Source: Levilactobacillus brevis (GTDB taxonomy: Bacteria; Bacillota; Bacilli; Lactobacillales; Lactobacillaceae). Taken from it: a stretch of DNA of 64,000 nt. The stretch spans positions 1,798,001 through 1,862,000 of the forward strand of contig CP079699.1 of the NCBI GenBank assembly GCA_021383565.1, given 5' to 3'. A model generated the notes under the pieces. It worked only from the letters and a program-made list of their open reading frames with translations. It made no database searches and was not told where the DNA came from. Each line of letters begins with the position of its first letter. Position 1 is the stretch's first letter. The translations under genes were made by a program, and so were the position numbers. Below, piece after piece: positions 33,925-42,294 of this stretch.

Positions 33925-34035
33925 TCTTCAATATAAACCGTCCTGGGAGAATTACCAGTCCAGCGTCCGAAATTTTAGAAGTTTGCTAGCTTCTATAGGT
34001 AAACTTAAGCATTGAACCGAAGCGACTGTTGGACA

Positions 34036-34074
34036 ATAAAAGCGCGTCCCTCATGGTTGGGGACGCGCTTTTCT
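34036..34074 (-). terminator. Strong bidirectional-looking terminator
   Basis: AAAAGCGCGTCCC pairs with GGGACGCGCTTTT. It lies just after the stop of the M20 peptidase gene (minus strand). Confidence 0.88.
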
Positions 34075-34081
34075 ACTGGAT

Positions 34082-35257
34082 TTAAACTTCTTCGGTCTGC
34101 TGCACACTGGCTAAAAACGCCGGTACCAGCGCCTCATAAACCGCTACGGCTTGAAGGTATTCTTTAATCGAAATGTACTCATCGACCTGATGCGACGTGT
34201 TACTGCCCGGGCCAATTTCAATGCTCGTAAAGTCCGCCTTGGCCCGTAAGAATTCGGCACCATCGTTTGCGCCACCGGACCCCACAATCTGGGTGTCGTG
34301 ACCACAGACCTCATCGCTAATCTGCTTGGCGAGCTGGACCAGTGGCGCCTGGGGATTGCCGGGAATGGCCTCCTCGGGGAAGCTGTAGCTCAGATCAAGT
34401 TGGACTCCGGGTTCCTGATTGAGTTGGGCAATCAGGGCTTCCAATTCATCATAGATGACTTGGTTGGGATAAGCGGGAATGGTCCGCATATTGGCCATAA
34501 GTTCGGCGTGCGCAGGGATCGAGTTGACCTGTTCCCCGCCGGAGATTAAATCGACGTTATGGAGCAGCCCCCCCAAGACGGGGTCGGTCTGGGTATATTT
34601 AGCCATCACCGGTCCCACGGCGTTGTAAAATTTCATCAAATTATCAATGGCGTTGATGCCCTTCTCTGGTTGGGCACTGTGAACGCCCTTGCCGGTAGAT
34701 ACGACCTTGTAGTCAATGACGCCCCGCGCCGTATACACCACATTATCCAAGCCGCTGGGCTCCGCAATCACGAGGCCGGCAAGGTGATCGGCATAGCCCG
34801 CATCGGTCAGTTGGGCGGCGCCGTATTCGCCGGTCTCCTCACCCACGGTCGCCAGCAACCGAATACTACCGGGAAGTTGCGTGCCCTGTTCCAGGAATTC
34901 CAGCATGGTGATGACGATGGCGGCGAGGCCACTCTTCATGTCCGAGGCTCCCCGACCAAAGAGTTGATCATCGACAACTTCTCCCGCAAAGGGCGCATGT
35001 TGCCAGGCGGCTTCGTCCCCCGCGGCAACAACATCCATGTGGCCACAGAGACCGAGCTGTGGGCCAGCGTTCCCAATCGTGATGACCAAATTGTCACGGC
35101 CAGGGGCATAGGTGACCTTTTCAATTTTAGCTTGAGGATAGGGTGCAAACAGGCTGGCAATGTAGTCGGCAACTTGCGCCTCATGGTCGTTTACTGAAGG
35201 AATCTGAATCAAATGCTGTAAAATTTCAATCTTTGCTTGAGGGGTCATCCGCGTCAA
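34082..35257 (-). CDS. M20-family metallohydrolase (ArgE/DapE type)
   Basis: The 391-residue enzyme has the M20 zinc-site motifs: G-H-M-D-V-V near 71 (His, Asp), G-R-G-A-S-D-M-K near 100 (bridging Asp) and the general base in G-E-E-T-G-E near 137, with the dimerisation domain between about 180 and 290 and the last histidine in N-T-S-H-Q-V-D-E near 357. The family contains acetylornithine deacetylase, succinyl-diaminopimelate desuccinylase and dipeptidases; which of these cannot be told. GAAAGGA precedes ATG 35257. Confidence 0.9.
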   Translation of the reverse strand: MTRMTPQAKIEILQHLIQIPSVNDHEAQVADYIASLFAPYPQAKIEKVTYAPGRDNLVITIGNAGPQLGLCGHMDVVAAGDEAAWQHAPFAGEVVDDQLFGRGASDMKSGLAAIVITMLEFLEQGTQLPGSIRLLATVGEETGEYGAAQLTDAGYADHLAGLVIAEPSGLDNVVYTARGVIDYKVVSTGKGVHSAQPEKGINAIDNLMKFYNAVGPVMAKYTQTDPVLGGLLHNVDLISGGEQVNSIPAHAELMANMRTIPAYPNQVIYDELEALIAQLNQEPGVQLDLSYSFPEEAIPGNPQAPLVQLAKQISDEVCGHDTQIVGSGGANDGAEFLRAKADFTSIEIGPGSNTSHQVDEYISIKEYLQAVAVYEALVPAFLASVQQTEEV

Positions 35258-35441
35258 TCCTTTCGTCGTTTCGCTAAGTTGTTCTTAGCATACGCCCTTT
35301 TGTGCAAAAATCAAGCTATTTTTGCAATTATATTAGTTATATTCTATTTATTCGTATTTTTATACATTATTCATGAATATTCGCGACTCGTGAATGACTG
35401 CGGTATAATGAAGAGTGTGATTAATATCTAGGAGGGATTTC

Positions 35442-35954
35442 ATGCGAATCGTTGTGCCAACCGAAGAAAATGGCTTTTTAGCCGATGAATTTAGCAAATA
35501 TGCGACGGGCGATGACGTCTATGGCGGGCAACCCGTTAAGTCATTTCCCATCAAGCTTCATAAGATTCCGAAGAAGACCCAAACATTAGCGTTGAACCTC
35601 ATTGATTTCGATGCCGTTCCCGTAAGTGGATTTCCATGGATTCACTGGGTCGCTGCCAACTTTCCTGGTAGTACCCGGGATATTCCGATGGACGTCTCCC
35701 GGACCAACGCCATCCCCCACGTTCACGGTCGCAACAGCAATGCCGGTTCGCTCGTGGGTAACACGGACCCACTGATCAACCAGAATTACACGGGACCCTT
35801 CCCACCGAACGCGGATCACGACTACAGTCTGACCATTTACGCGCTAAACACTAAGCTTGATTTGGCCGATGGCTTCTGGTTAAATGACCTCCTCCATCAA
35901 ATTAACGGCCACGTCCTGGACACCGCCACTATCACTTTACGCGGACGCGTCTAG
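35442..35954 (+). CDS. YbhB/YbcL-type PEBP (Raf kinase inhibitor-like) protein
   Basis: The 170-residue protein has the phosphatidylethanolamine-binding fold motifs D-F-D-A-V-P and F-P-W-I-H-W-V-A near 60-72 and Y-T-G-P-F-P-P-N-A-D-H near 118-128. Bacterial members are soluble and of unclear role. AGGAGGGATTTC precedes ATG 35442. A Usp gene follows 31 bases downstream and is probably co-transcribed. Confidence 0.9.
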   Translation: MRIVVPTEENGFLADEFSKYATGDDVYGGQPVKSFPIKLHKIPKKTQTLALNLIDFDAVPVSGFPWIHWVAANFPGSTRDIPMDVSRTNAIPHVHGRNSNAGSLVGNTDPLINQNYTGPFPPNADHDYSLTIYALNTKLDLADGFWLNDLLHQINGHVLDTATITLRGRV

Positions 35955-35985
35955 GGTCAATTCAGTTCAAAGAAGAAGGCTAATT

Positions 35986-36498
35986 ATGGGACAACAATAC
36001 CAACAGATCTTAGTGCCCGTCGACGGCTCTGTTCAAGCGGAGTTGGCCCTCAAAAAGGCGGTGACCGTGGCCCAACGCAACCACGCTCACGTCGATCTGC
36101 TCAATGTCTTGCGGATCAACCACTACGGCTTCTATGCCAGCGGCTCGATGCCCGGCAGCGTAATTCACGAACTGGCCACCGATGCCACGTCTTATTTAAC
36201 TTCACTAATGGAAACAACCAAGGCCGCCACGGGCTTTACCGATCTCGACATTCACGTGCGGTTCGGTAATCCCAAGACCGTGATTGCCCACGAATTTGTG
36301 CGCGACCATCACAACGACCTCATCATGTTGGGCGCTACCGGGATGAGTGCGGTCGCACGGATGGTTGAGGGCTCGGTCACCGCGTACGTCAGCCGGATGG
36401 CCCAAGTCGACGTGTTGGTCGTCAGAACAGATGAAGACGGTCAACTGGTCGATACCAAACAAGTTGCCGTTGAGAACCAGGACCAACCGAAACTTTAA
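35986..36498 (+). CDS. Universal stress protein (UspA family)
   Basis: This 170-residue Usp starts Q-I-L-V-P-V-D-G-S and has the complete nucleotide-binding motif G-A-T-G-M-S-A-V-A-R-M-V-E-G-S-V-T (about 117-133), unlike the two Usp copies near mntH. ATG 35986 is chosen for AGAAGAAGG upstream; longer frames overlap the PEBP gene. It has an extra C-terminal tail of about 20 residues. Likely an ATP-binding stress protein. Confidence 0.92.
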   Translation: MGQQYQQILVPVDGSVQAELALKKAVTVAQRNHAHVDLLNVLRINHYGFYASGSMPGSVIHELATDATSYLTSLMETTKAATGFTDLDIHVRFGNPKTVIAHEFVRDHHNDLIMLGATGMSAVARMVEGSVTAYVSRMAQVDVLVVRTDEDGQLVDTKQVAVENQDQPKL

Positions 36499-36512
36499 TT
36501 TTATGATAGAAA

Positions 36513-36560
36513 CGAAAAAGCACCGTGATTGCCACATTGGGCAGTCGCGGTGCTTCGTTA
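36513..36560. terminator. Bidirectional terminator between usp and yfhO
   Basis: AAGCACCGTGATTGCC pairs with GGGCAGTCGCGGTGCTT between convergent genes, with A/T runs on both sides. Confidence 0.8.
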
Positions 36561-36565
36561 TTTTC

Positions 36566-39127
36566 TTATAAGAGCCGTCGGAACCAGCAGACTCCATATG
36601 TCACCACGCTGAGGAGCGTGCCGATTAGGCCAACCCAGCCACCGGGAACGTGATAGCTCACGACGACGTGATTATTGCCGGGCGTTACCGGAATCGCCGT
36701 CATATCGCCTAAGACCGTTCGCGGCTTAACTGGCTGATTGTTGACCGTGATTCGCCAGCCTTGCTCCTGTGGCAGACTCAGGTAGGCCCACCGCTTCGTC
36801 GTGGGCGCACTGAGCATCCCCTGATAGTCCGTGTGTAAATGCCCGCGCTGACGTCGAAGAATCAGGTGGTGCGCACTCACAGACCGGTGAACCGCCGCCA
36901 TGCAACTGGCCGGTAGGGTTGCAACCACTAGCGACTTGGGCGTTGGCCGATTGCTGGCGTATGTGATCGTCAGCGACTGACTACGCCGATACTCACCTAA
37001 GTTAATCATGCTGGTATTGCCGTCCGTCAGCATCTTGGGCGCTACGGCATGCCCGTTAACCCGCATCGTTGAATACTTACTAGAGCTGGTGGGATCAAAC
37101 AGATACAGGCGGCCCGTCGCTTGCGGCGTCACGTGCCAGACGTGATTGTAAACGAAATTAGTCGGATGATTGTTCACGCGCCAGATGGCTTTGACCTGAT
37201 CGTGTCCGGCAACCACCGGTACAAAGTAGGCCTGGCGACTCGGCCGCAACGCCTGTAGGATGGCCTCTTGGTTTTCAATCGCGTTAGTCGTCAATTTAAG
37301 CTGCGTGAACCGTGGACCAACCGCAAATCCCATTCCGCTGTAGCTACCAACGACAACGGTCCCGGCCTTAGTCAACTTTTGGCGAATTCCAAAGAGCATC
37401 TCCGTGACGGGCGTGAACCCTTGATTGCTCAGGCGCCGCTCGTTACGGGTGTATAGGCCCAAATCCTTGGCCATGGCAATGGTGTTGGCTAAAATGGTTG
37501 AACTGTAGGCGGTCGACCCGTTGTACCCCAGCCACATGCCGTCATTATAGGGATTGTAGTGCCCCTGAAATCCCGGTGCCACGGTCGGAGTGTCGTTGCG
37601 AATCCGGTAGAGCGTCTGGGCCGTCGTAATCGGCCGCAGTCGTTTGACGGACTGGTCGTAAGCCCGCGCATAACGCTGCTGGCTCCCGTAATCGACGCCG
37701 ACCAGAGCAAAGCTAAAGTTAATCGTGACTTCAACGACCACGATAACGCCGAGCCATAACGGCTGGACTTTTCCGGTCCATAGCAAGCTGGCCGTGATGG
37801 TGAGTATGAGCAGACTGGTGATGATTGCCGGCCAATTTAATGGCAGTAGGCTAGCATAGTAGCTGGACTGGGTCAGCGTCTGCATCAACGGGATGAGCGC
37901 ACTTCCCAGTAGCATCAAGCTACCGAGCCCCAGCGGAATTCCCCACCGCCAACGTCGTGGCAACTGCGAAATACCCGCGTGCCAAGCACTGCTGGCGAGG
38001 AGAATTAAGACAAAACTGAAGAAAAAACTATTGCGAAATGGATAGCCCGCGGGCGGCGTCATCAAGTGCCAAATGGTATTGAAACCGCGAAGCCACATGC
38101 CTAGAAATAACAGCAAGAGCAAGCTGGCGGCCCGGCCCTTGGCCCACCGGGTCACTTGTGGCAACCCGAAATAGGCCACGACTAGGAGCACAACCAAGGA
38201 GGATGCAAAGATGGCCGGTCCGTGATTGAGCCGCTGAAGATAGTTCGCAGATCCGACGCCCAGTTGGCTGAAAAATTCAAGACCAAACGTTGGGACGAGG
38301 TGGAAGTTTCCCGCCTGCGATTGGGTCTTCGGCGTTTCCAACATGCTTAAAACGGTGGGAAGTAACAGCGTCAACGTACTGCCCACGCTCAATAGTGAGG
38401 CGGCCAGAAAACGGAAGATGAGCCGTTGCTTAGTATGTAGCCACGCACGAATGGACTGTCCAGCGGGCCACTCCGCCGTCAACATGTAACTAAAGTAGCC
38501 CACGACGAACAAACAGGTCATATAACCTAAGTAATAGTCGGTCAACACGCTAACGAATAACCAGCCAAAATAGCCACCGGTGCGACCGGAAACCACTAGC
38601 CGATCGAGCCCCCACGTCACCAACGGCAGAAAGATGAGCGCGTCCAGCCACATCAAATTGAAGAAGTTCAACGCGACAAAACCACTGAAGGCAAACGCTA
38701 GACCAAATACAACCACAAACGACTGCTGGGTCCGCCAGTGTTCCTGCAGGTAGAATTTCATGGTTCCCGCCATAGTCGCAATCTTCAATAAGATGATGAT
38801 CGCTAACGCCACGGGAATCTGACTGGCCTTGAAGAAGACGAGTAGCAGGTTAAACGGACTGAGCAAGTAGTAGGCGATGACTGGCACCCAGCTACCGCCA
38901 AATGCCTGATGAAAATTATATAAATCCCAGGTGTGGCCGTGAATGAGCCGCGTAAAGTCCGTAAAAAACGGGATGTACTGCGTCCCCAAATCCCCGATGA
39001 GGAGGTTGTGATCCCCAAACGGCGTCACCCCCCGAACCGCAAACAAAAAGGTCAACACCGCGAGGGCCAATAGCCCTGCTAGCACCGGCAAACGCCAGTG
39101 GTTGAACCGTAATCTTTCTCGTCGCAT
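36566..39127 (-). CDS. yfhO: YfhO-family membrane protein (GT-C-like)
   Basis: The 853-residue protein has about twelve to thirteen membrane helices in the first 480 residues with the family's early D-L-x-x-Q-Y motif (here G-D-L-G-T-Q-Y, residues 45-51), a large extracellular part (about 480-830) and a final helix at the C-terminus. YfhO-type proteins are linked to glycosylation of teichoic acids and to stress or colonisation. Which polymer is modified here is unknown. It stands alone, convergent with usp. Confidence 0.9.
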   Translation of the reverse strand: MRRERLRFNHWRLPVLAGLLALAVLTFLFAVRGVTPFGDHNLLIGDLGTQYIPFFTDFTRLIHGHTWDLYNFHQAFGGSWVPVIAYYLLSPFNLLLVFFKASQIPVALAIIILLKIATMAGTMKFYLQEHWRTQQSFVVVFGLAFAFSGFVALNFFNLMWLDALIFLPLVTWGLDRLVVSGRTGGYFGWLFVSVLTDYYLGYMTCLFVVGYFSYMLTAEWPAGQSIRAWLHTKQRLIFRFLAASLLSVGSTLTLLLPTVLSMLETPKTQSQAGNFHLVPTFGLEFFSQLGVGSANYLQRLNHGPAIFASSLVVLLVVAYFGLPQVTRWAKGRAASLLLLLFLGMWLRGFNTIWHLMTPPAGYPFRNSFFFSFVLILLASSAWHAGISQLPRRWRWGIPLGLGSLMLLGSALIPLMQTLTQSSYYASLLPLNWPAIITSLLILTITASLLWTGKVQPLWLGVIVVVEVTINFSFALVGVDYGSQQRYARAYDQSVKRLRPITTAQTLYRIRNDTPTVAPGFQGHYNPYNDGMWLGYNGSTAYSSTILANTIAMAKDLGLYTRNERRLSNQGFTPVTEMLFGIRQKLTKAGTVVVGSYSGMGFAVGPRFTQLKLTTNAIENQEAILQALRPSRQAYFVPVVAGHDQVKAIWRVNNHPTNFVYNHVWHVTPQATGRLYLFDPTSSSKYSTMRVNGHAVAPKMLTDGNTSMINLGEYRRSQSLTITYASNRPTPKSLVVATLPASCMAAVHRSVSAHHLILRRQRGHLHTDYQGMLSAPTTKRWAYLSLPQEQGWRITVNNQPVKPRTVLGDMTAIPVTPGNNHVVVSYHVPGGWVGLIGTLLSVVTYGVCWFRRLL

Positions 39128-39326
39128 TTTTCTAAAAATCTCCCCGATAATTCAAATTACACCGTATCGACAGAGGCGCCATCAGCCCCTAACTGATCGC
39201 GTCTCTATCCGATCGTCAGCCACGTGAACTGGCCGACTGAAGCTTTTCTCATTGTACCATTTACCCTCAGCAAAATGGGGGTTGGTCAATGTAAATTTCG
39301 CTTGCACAACACATTTAATAAAACTG

Positions 39327-39830
39327 CTGAAGATTGAAAGTCCGCAAACACACTCTGGTACTCAGCTGATGAGGTTTACCGCCATTAACCGAGTCACCAA
39401 CACCACCGGAGGCAGTCAGAGATTCCAGGACTCAAAGCGTCAGCTAACACCGCTGTCACGGCTACCTCCATCTCCGACTACCTCCGGTTACGGTGGTTGA
39501 AACCCATTAAACTTACGATAACATCGCTGGCGTGACCACGTTCTGCCGATTTAATTGGATACACTTCAAGTAGCCGTGAGTGAGTCAAATTTGGTCTCAG
39601 CCGTGGGATTTTCCAAGTATTCTGCTTGGAAAATGGCGTCTTTGAGACGCGGGCTGACGGCTCAAAGCGAGGGACAAGACCGCTCTTTGGCTTGTCCCCG
39701 TCCTGCCCACCGCGATCCAGACAAAATTTGGCGAACGGTAAGGCGACCAGTACGCGACTAGCATATTATAGTAGGCGTTATCCTTGTCACACTAAGGATT
39801 CTAGCTACTTTCTAGCTTTCAACCTTCAGT
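39327..39830 (+). repeat. Composite MITE-like repeat, copy 2
   Basis: The element begins CTGAAGATTGAAAG and ends CTTTCAACCTTCAG (13 of 14 inverted matches), about 504 bases. It is shorter than the other two because part of the first half is missing. It lies between yfhO and the DUF1801 gene and contains the cloverleaf repeat at 39572-39745. No clear flanking duplication. Confidence 0.82.
39572..39745 (-). repeat. Cloverleaf-type dispersed repeat, complete copy
   Basis: Inner hairpins GGGACAAG/CTTGTCCC, TTTGAG/CTCAAA and ATTTTCCAAG/CTTGGAAAAT; the outer arms pair 12 of 14. Relative to the copy at 33454 the first hairpin differs by paired A-to-C/T-to-G changes. Confidence 0.85.
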
Positions 39831-39888
39831 AAAATCACAAAAACCGGTTCCTTCCTATTGGAAGAAACCGATCATTTAATAGCATTAT

Positions 39889-40263
39889 CTACTTACGCCA
39901 GAAGGTCGTGCAGGCCACTTTATCGGCGATATTGAACGCAATGATCTGGTGTAAAAGTGCATAATCCACTGGCTGCGTCCACCTGATCCGGCCGAACTTC
40001 TTCCCGGGATTGTACTGATCCGCAGCAATCTGCTCGGCGAATTTGGCCATCGCCGGACCTTCGGGCGCAAAGGCCAGGTGAGGCTTGGCCACGCTAAAAC
40101 CGATGATAAACGTACCATGATCGGTAAACATCGGCTGATTCCAGGCGTAACGCGGTTTTAACTGGGGAAATTCGGTCTGGACCCAATTCAAGACTTCTCG
40201 GACGCGCGCTTGTTGTGTTGGGTCCTCGATTTTACGCAAGTATTCTTCAAATTCAGCAATCAT
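39889..40263 (-). CDS. DUF1801 (YdhG/iron-chaperone-like) protein
   Basis: The 124-residue protein carries the DUF1801 pattern: Y-L-R-K-I-E-D-P near 8, P-R-Y-A-W-N-Q-P-M-F near 40, F-I-I-G-F-S-V-A-K-P-H-L-A-F-A-P near 54. Some relatives are described as frataxin-like iron chaperones. ATG 40263 is preferred since GGGGTGA precedes it; the frame extends 62 codons upstream without a ribosome site. The N-terminal extension is therefore rejected. Confidence 0.85.
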   Translation of the reverse strand: MIAEFEEYLRKIEDPTQQARVREVLNWVQTEFPQLKPRYAWNQPMFTDHGTFIIGFSVAKPHLAFAPEGPAMAKFAEQIAADQYNPGKKFGRIRWTQPVDYALLHQIIAFNIADKVACTTFWRK

Positions 40264-40424
40264 GGTGTCACCCCACAGATAGTTGGTTAAATCTCCATTT
40301 AGTATAGCATTGCGGGCGAACTGACGGGTCATTATTCCGAAATTAATGACGAGCGTTACCAAATCTCTACACAATCTACATGTGAATAATACATTGGTCA
40401 GATAAGCTAGACCTAGACAATAAA

Positions 40425-40455
40425 AAGAGGTCACCCTCTCAGGAGTCACCTCATT
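40425..40455 (-). terminator. Terminator after the first xylose symporter gene
   Basis: On the minus strand GAGGTGACTCC...GAGGGTGACCTC is followed by T5. Confidence 0.65.
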
Positions 40456-40475
40456 TTAAACATGATTCATTTAAA

Positions 40476-41846
40476 CTACTTCGTGGCACTAGCCGGTTCT
40501 GCTTCGCCAGCCTTGGCACGTAACGTGGCTTCGATCTCTTCCAGAGAACGGTTCCGCGTTTCGAAGACCTTGGCGTGAACGAACCAGATGGCCAATAAGC
40601 ACAAGACACCGTAACCGATGAACAGGCTCCCAGTGCCGAAGAAGTCCAGCAAGGATGGGAACGTCAACGAAACAACCATGTTGGCTCCCCAGTTAATAAC
40701 ACTGGAGAAGGAGTTCCCTAACCCACGAATATTCAGTGGGAAGACTTCACCAATCATAACCCACATAACAGGACCCCAAGTAGCGGAGAAGAATGCGATG
40801 TAGATGGTTAAAGCGATAACGGAAATGATAGCAGCCACGTGTGACCCACCAGAGAACTTCATCCCGAAGCTCATGACGAACAGCGAAACCGCCATCCCGA
40901 TAGCCCCGTAAATCAGCATCTTCTTCCGATCGACTTTATCCATAATCATCACGGCAACGGCCGTCACAATAACGTTGAAAATCCCAATCCCGATGTGGGC
41001 CAACAGCGCAGCGTTAACCCCGAAACCAACATCCGTAAAGATGGTTGGCGCGTAGTACAACACGGTGTTGCATCCCATAACTTGTTGGAAGATCGCCAAG
41101 CCTAGCCCAATGATTAAGGATGGACGAACCATCTTGCTGAAGAGTTCACTCCAGCCACCACTCACAATTTTAGCTTGTTCCTGAATCTGAGCCAATTCCT
41201 TGTTAACGGCCTTGGTATCATGCTTGTTCATGGTATCCAGAACTTCACGCGCATTATCAACGTGACCCGTCTTAACTAAGAACCGAGGACTTTCTGGTAA
41301 GACCAGCCCACCGATGAACAGCAAGGCAGCTGGAATGGCAGCAAAGCCTAACATCCAACGCCAACCAGTGTACATCCCGGCGAAGGAGTAGTTGGTGATG
41401 TAAGCCAACAGAATCCCAGTCATAACCATCAGTTGGAATAGACTGGACATGGCTCCCCGCTTATCAGCAGGTGACAATTCAGCCAAATACGTTGGGATTA
41501 AGGCGGAGGCGGCCCCAACGGCCATCCCTAAAATAATCCGTGAAACGATTAACGTCCAGAATTCCGGTGAGAACGCGGAACCTAAAGCCCCAATGAAGAA
41601 GATAATAGCAGATAACAGTAAGAGCTTCCGCCGACCAAACCGGTCAGACGATGGCCCAATAATCGCGGCACCCAAAACGGCACCTAATAAAACGGCACTA
41701 ACGACCCAGCCTTGTTGCCAAGATCCCAGGTGCATTTGCTTCTGAATAAACAGAATAGCTCCCGAAATTACCCCGGTATCATACCCAAAGAGGAGACCTC
41801 CCAAGGCGCCGAAGAAGTAAACGAATCCGGTAGATACTTTTCGCAT
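40476..41846 (-). CDS. xylT: D-xylose/proton symporter-type MFS transporter (copy 1)
   Basis: The 456-residue sugar-porter MFS protein has twelve helices and the family motifs G-Y-D-T-G-V-I-S-G-A (helix 1, residues 21-30), D-R-F-G-R-R-K (66-72), P-E-S-P-R-F-L (about 199-205) and E-x-x-P-x-x-I-R-G (about 365). About nine in ten residues match the paralogue at 44553-45920. In L. brevis the XylT of this family is a xylose-H+ symporter. A perfect XylR-type operator and a cre site lie upstream, so it is in the xylose regulon. Confidence 0.9.
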   Translation of the reverse strand: MRKVSTGFVYFFGALGGLLFGYDTGVISGAILFIQKQMHLGSWQQGWVVSAVLLGAVLGAAIIGPSSDRFGRRKLLLLSAIIFFIGALGSAFSPEFWTLIVSRIILGMAVGAASALIPTYLAELSPADKRGAMSSLFQLMVMTGILLAYITNYSFAGMYTGWRWMLGFAAIPAALLFIGGLVLPESPRFLVKTGHVDNAREVLDTMNKHDTKAVNKELAQIQEQAKIVSGGWSELFSKMVRPSLIIGLGLAIFQQVMGCNTVLYYAPTIFTDVGFGVNAALLAHIGIGIFNVIVTAVAVMIMDKVDRKKMLIYGAIGMAVSLFVMSFGMKFSGGSHVAAIISVIALTIYIAFFSATWGPVMWVMIGEVFPLNIRGLGNSFSSVINWGANMVVSLTFPSLLDFFGTGSLFIGYGVLCLLAIWFVHAKVFETRNRSLEEIEATLRAKAGEAEPASATK

Positions 41847-41911
41847 TAATATTACTTCCTTTTACGGTTCATCGCCGTTGAATTATGCAATATGTAAGTT
41901 AATTAGCATTT

Positions 41912-41934
41912 GTTGGTTGATTGCGGCAACCAAC
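41912..41934. promoter_or_regulatory. XylR-type operator before symporter copy 1
   Basis: GTTGGTTG-N7-CAACCAAC, a perfect 8-bp palindrome with a 7-base spacer, 66 bases before the start. It recurs at 46015 (perfect), 49306 (one arm 6 of 8) and 52349 (weaker). Confidence 0.75.
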
Positions 41935-41967
41935 TATGTGTCTATGATAACACTTACATTTTATTTT

Positions 41968-41981
41968 TGAAAGCGTTTACC
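41968..41981 (-). promoter_or_regulatory. cre site before symporter copy 1
   Basis: TGAAAGCGTTTACC matches the CcpA cre consensus at 12 of 14 positions or better. The rest of the gap 41982-42160 shows nothing further. Confidence 0.65.
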
Positions 41982-42160
41982 GAGAAAAAAGTAGCAAATT
42001 TACATGATTTTTGAAAATTAGTCATCAGATTACCATTGGCCAGCCATTCCAGCGCCTGGTTCGACGGCCCACCGATTATTTTAAATTTCTGCGATTTTTA
42101 CACCTTTTATACATAATGTTAATCAAAACTACACATCAATTCGGTACACTTAACGCTATT

Positions 42161-42197
42161 AAAAAAGAGATTACCTGTGCTAGGCAATCTCTTCGAG
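42161..42197 (-). terminator. Terminator after the GH120 gene
   Basis: On the minus strand AGAGATTGCCTAGCACAGGTAATCTCT pairs end to end and is followed by T6. Confidence 0.8.
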
Positions 42198-42294
42198 CGA
42201 GCTTGAGACAAAACTTCCCCAACGCCTGCATTTTAAATTTAGATAATCGAAGCGGGCCCCCAAAGGTAGCCGATTCCGCTTCCTAAGTCTTCGT

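Noticed and set aside
34559-35197. 212-codon ORF opposite the M20 peptidase
   Set aside because: It is an antisense shadow caused by GC-rich third positions; the M20 gene has all motifs.
39555-39832. Short ORFs in the composite repeat resembling those at 33383-33643 and 7031-7243
   Set aside because: Similar peptides arise because the DNA repeats; there is no ribosome site, the frames end at different points and the hairpin arms explain the conservation.
39889-40449. Long version of the DUF1801 frame
   Set aside because: The first 62 codons lack a ribosome site and family similarity; GGGGTGA precedes ATG 40263.
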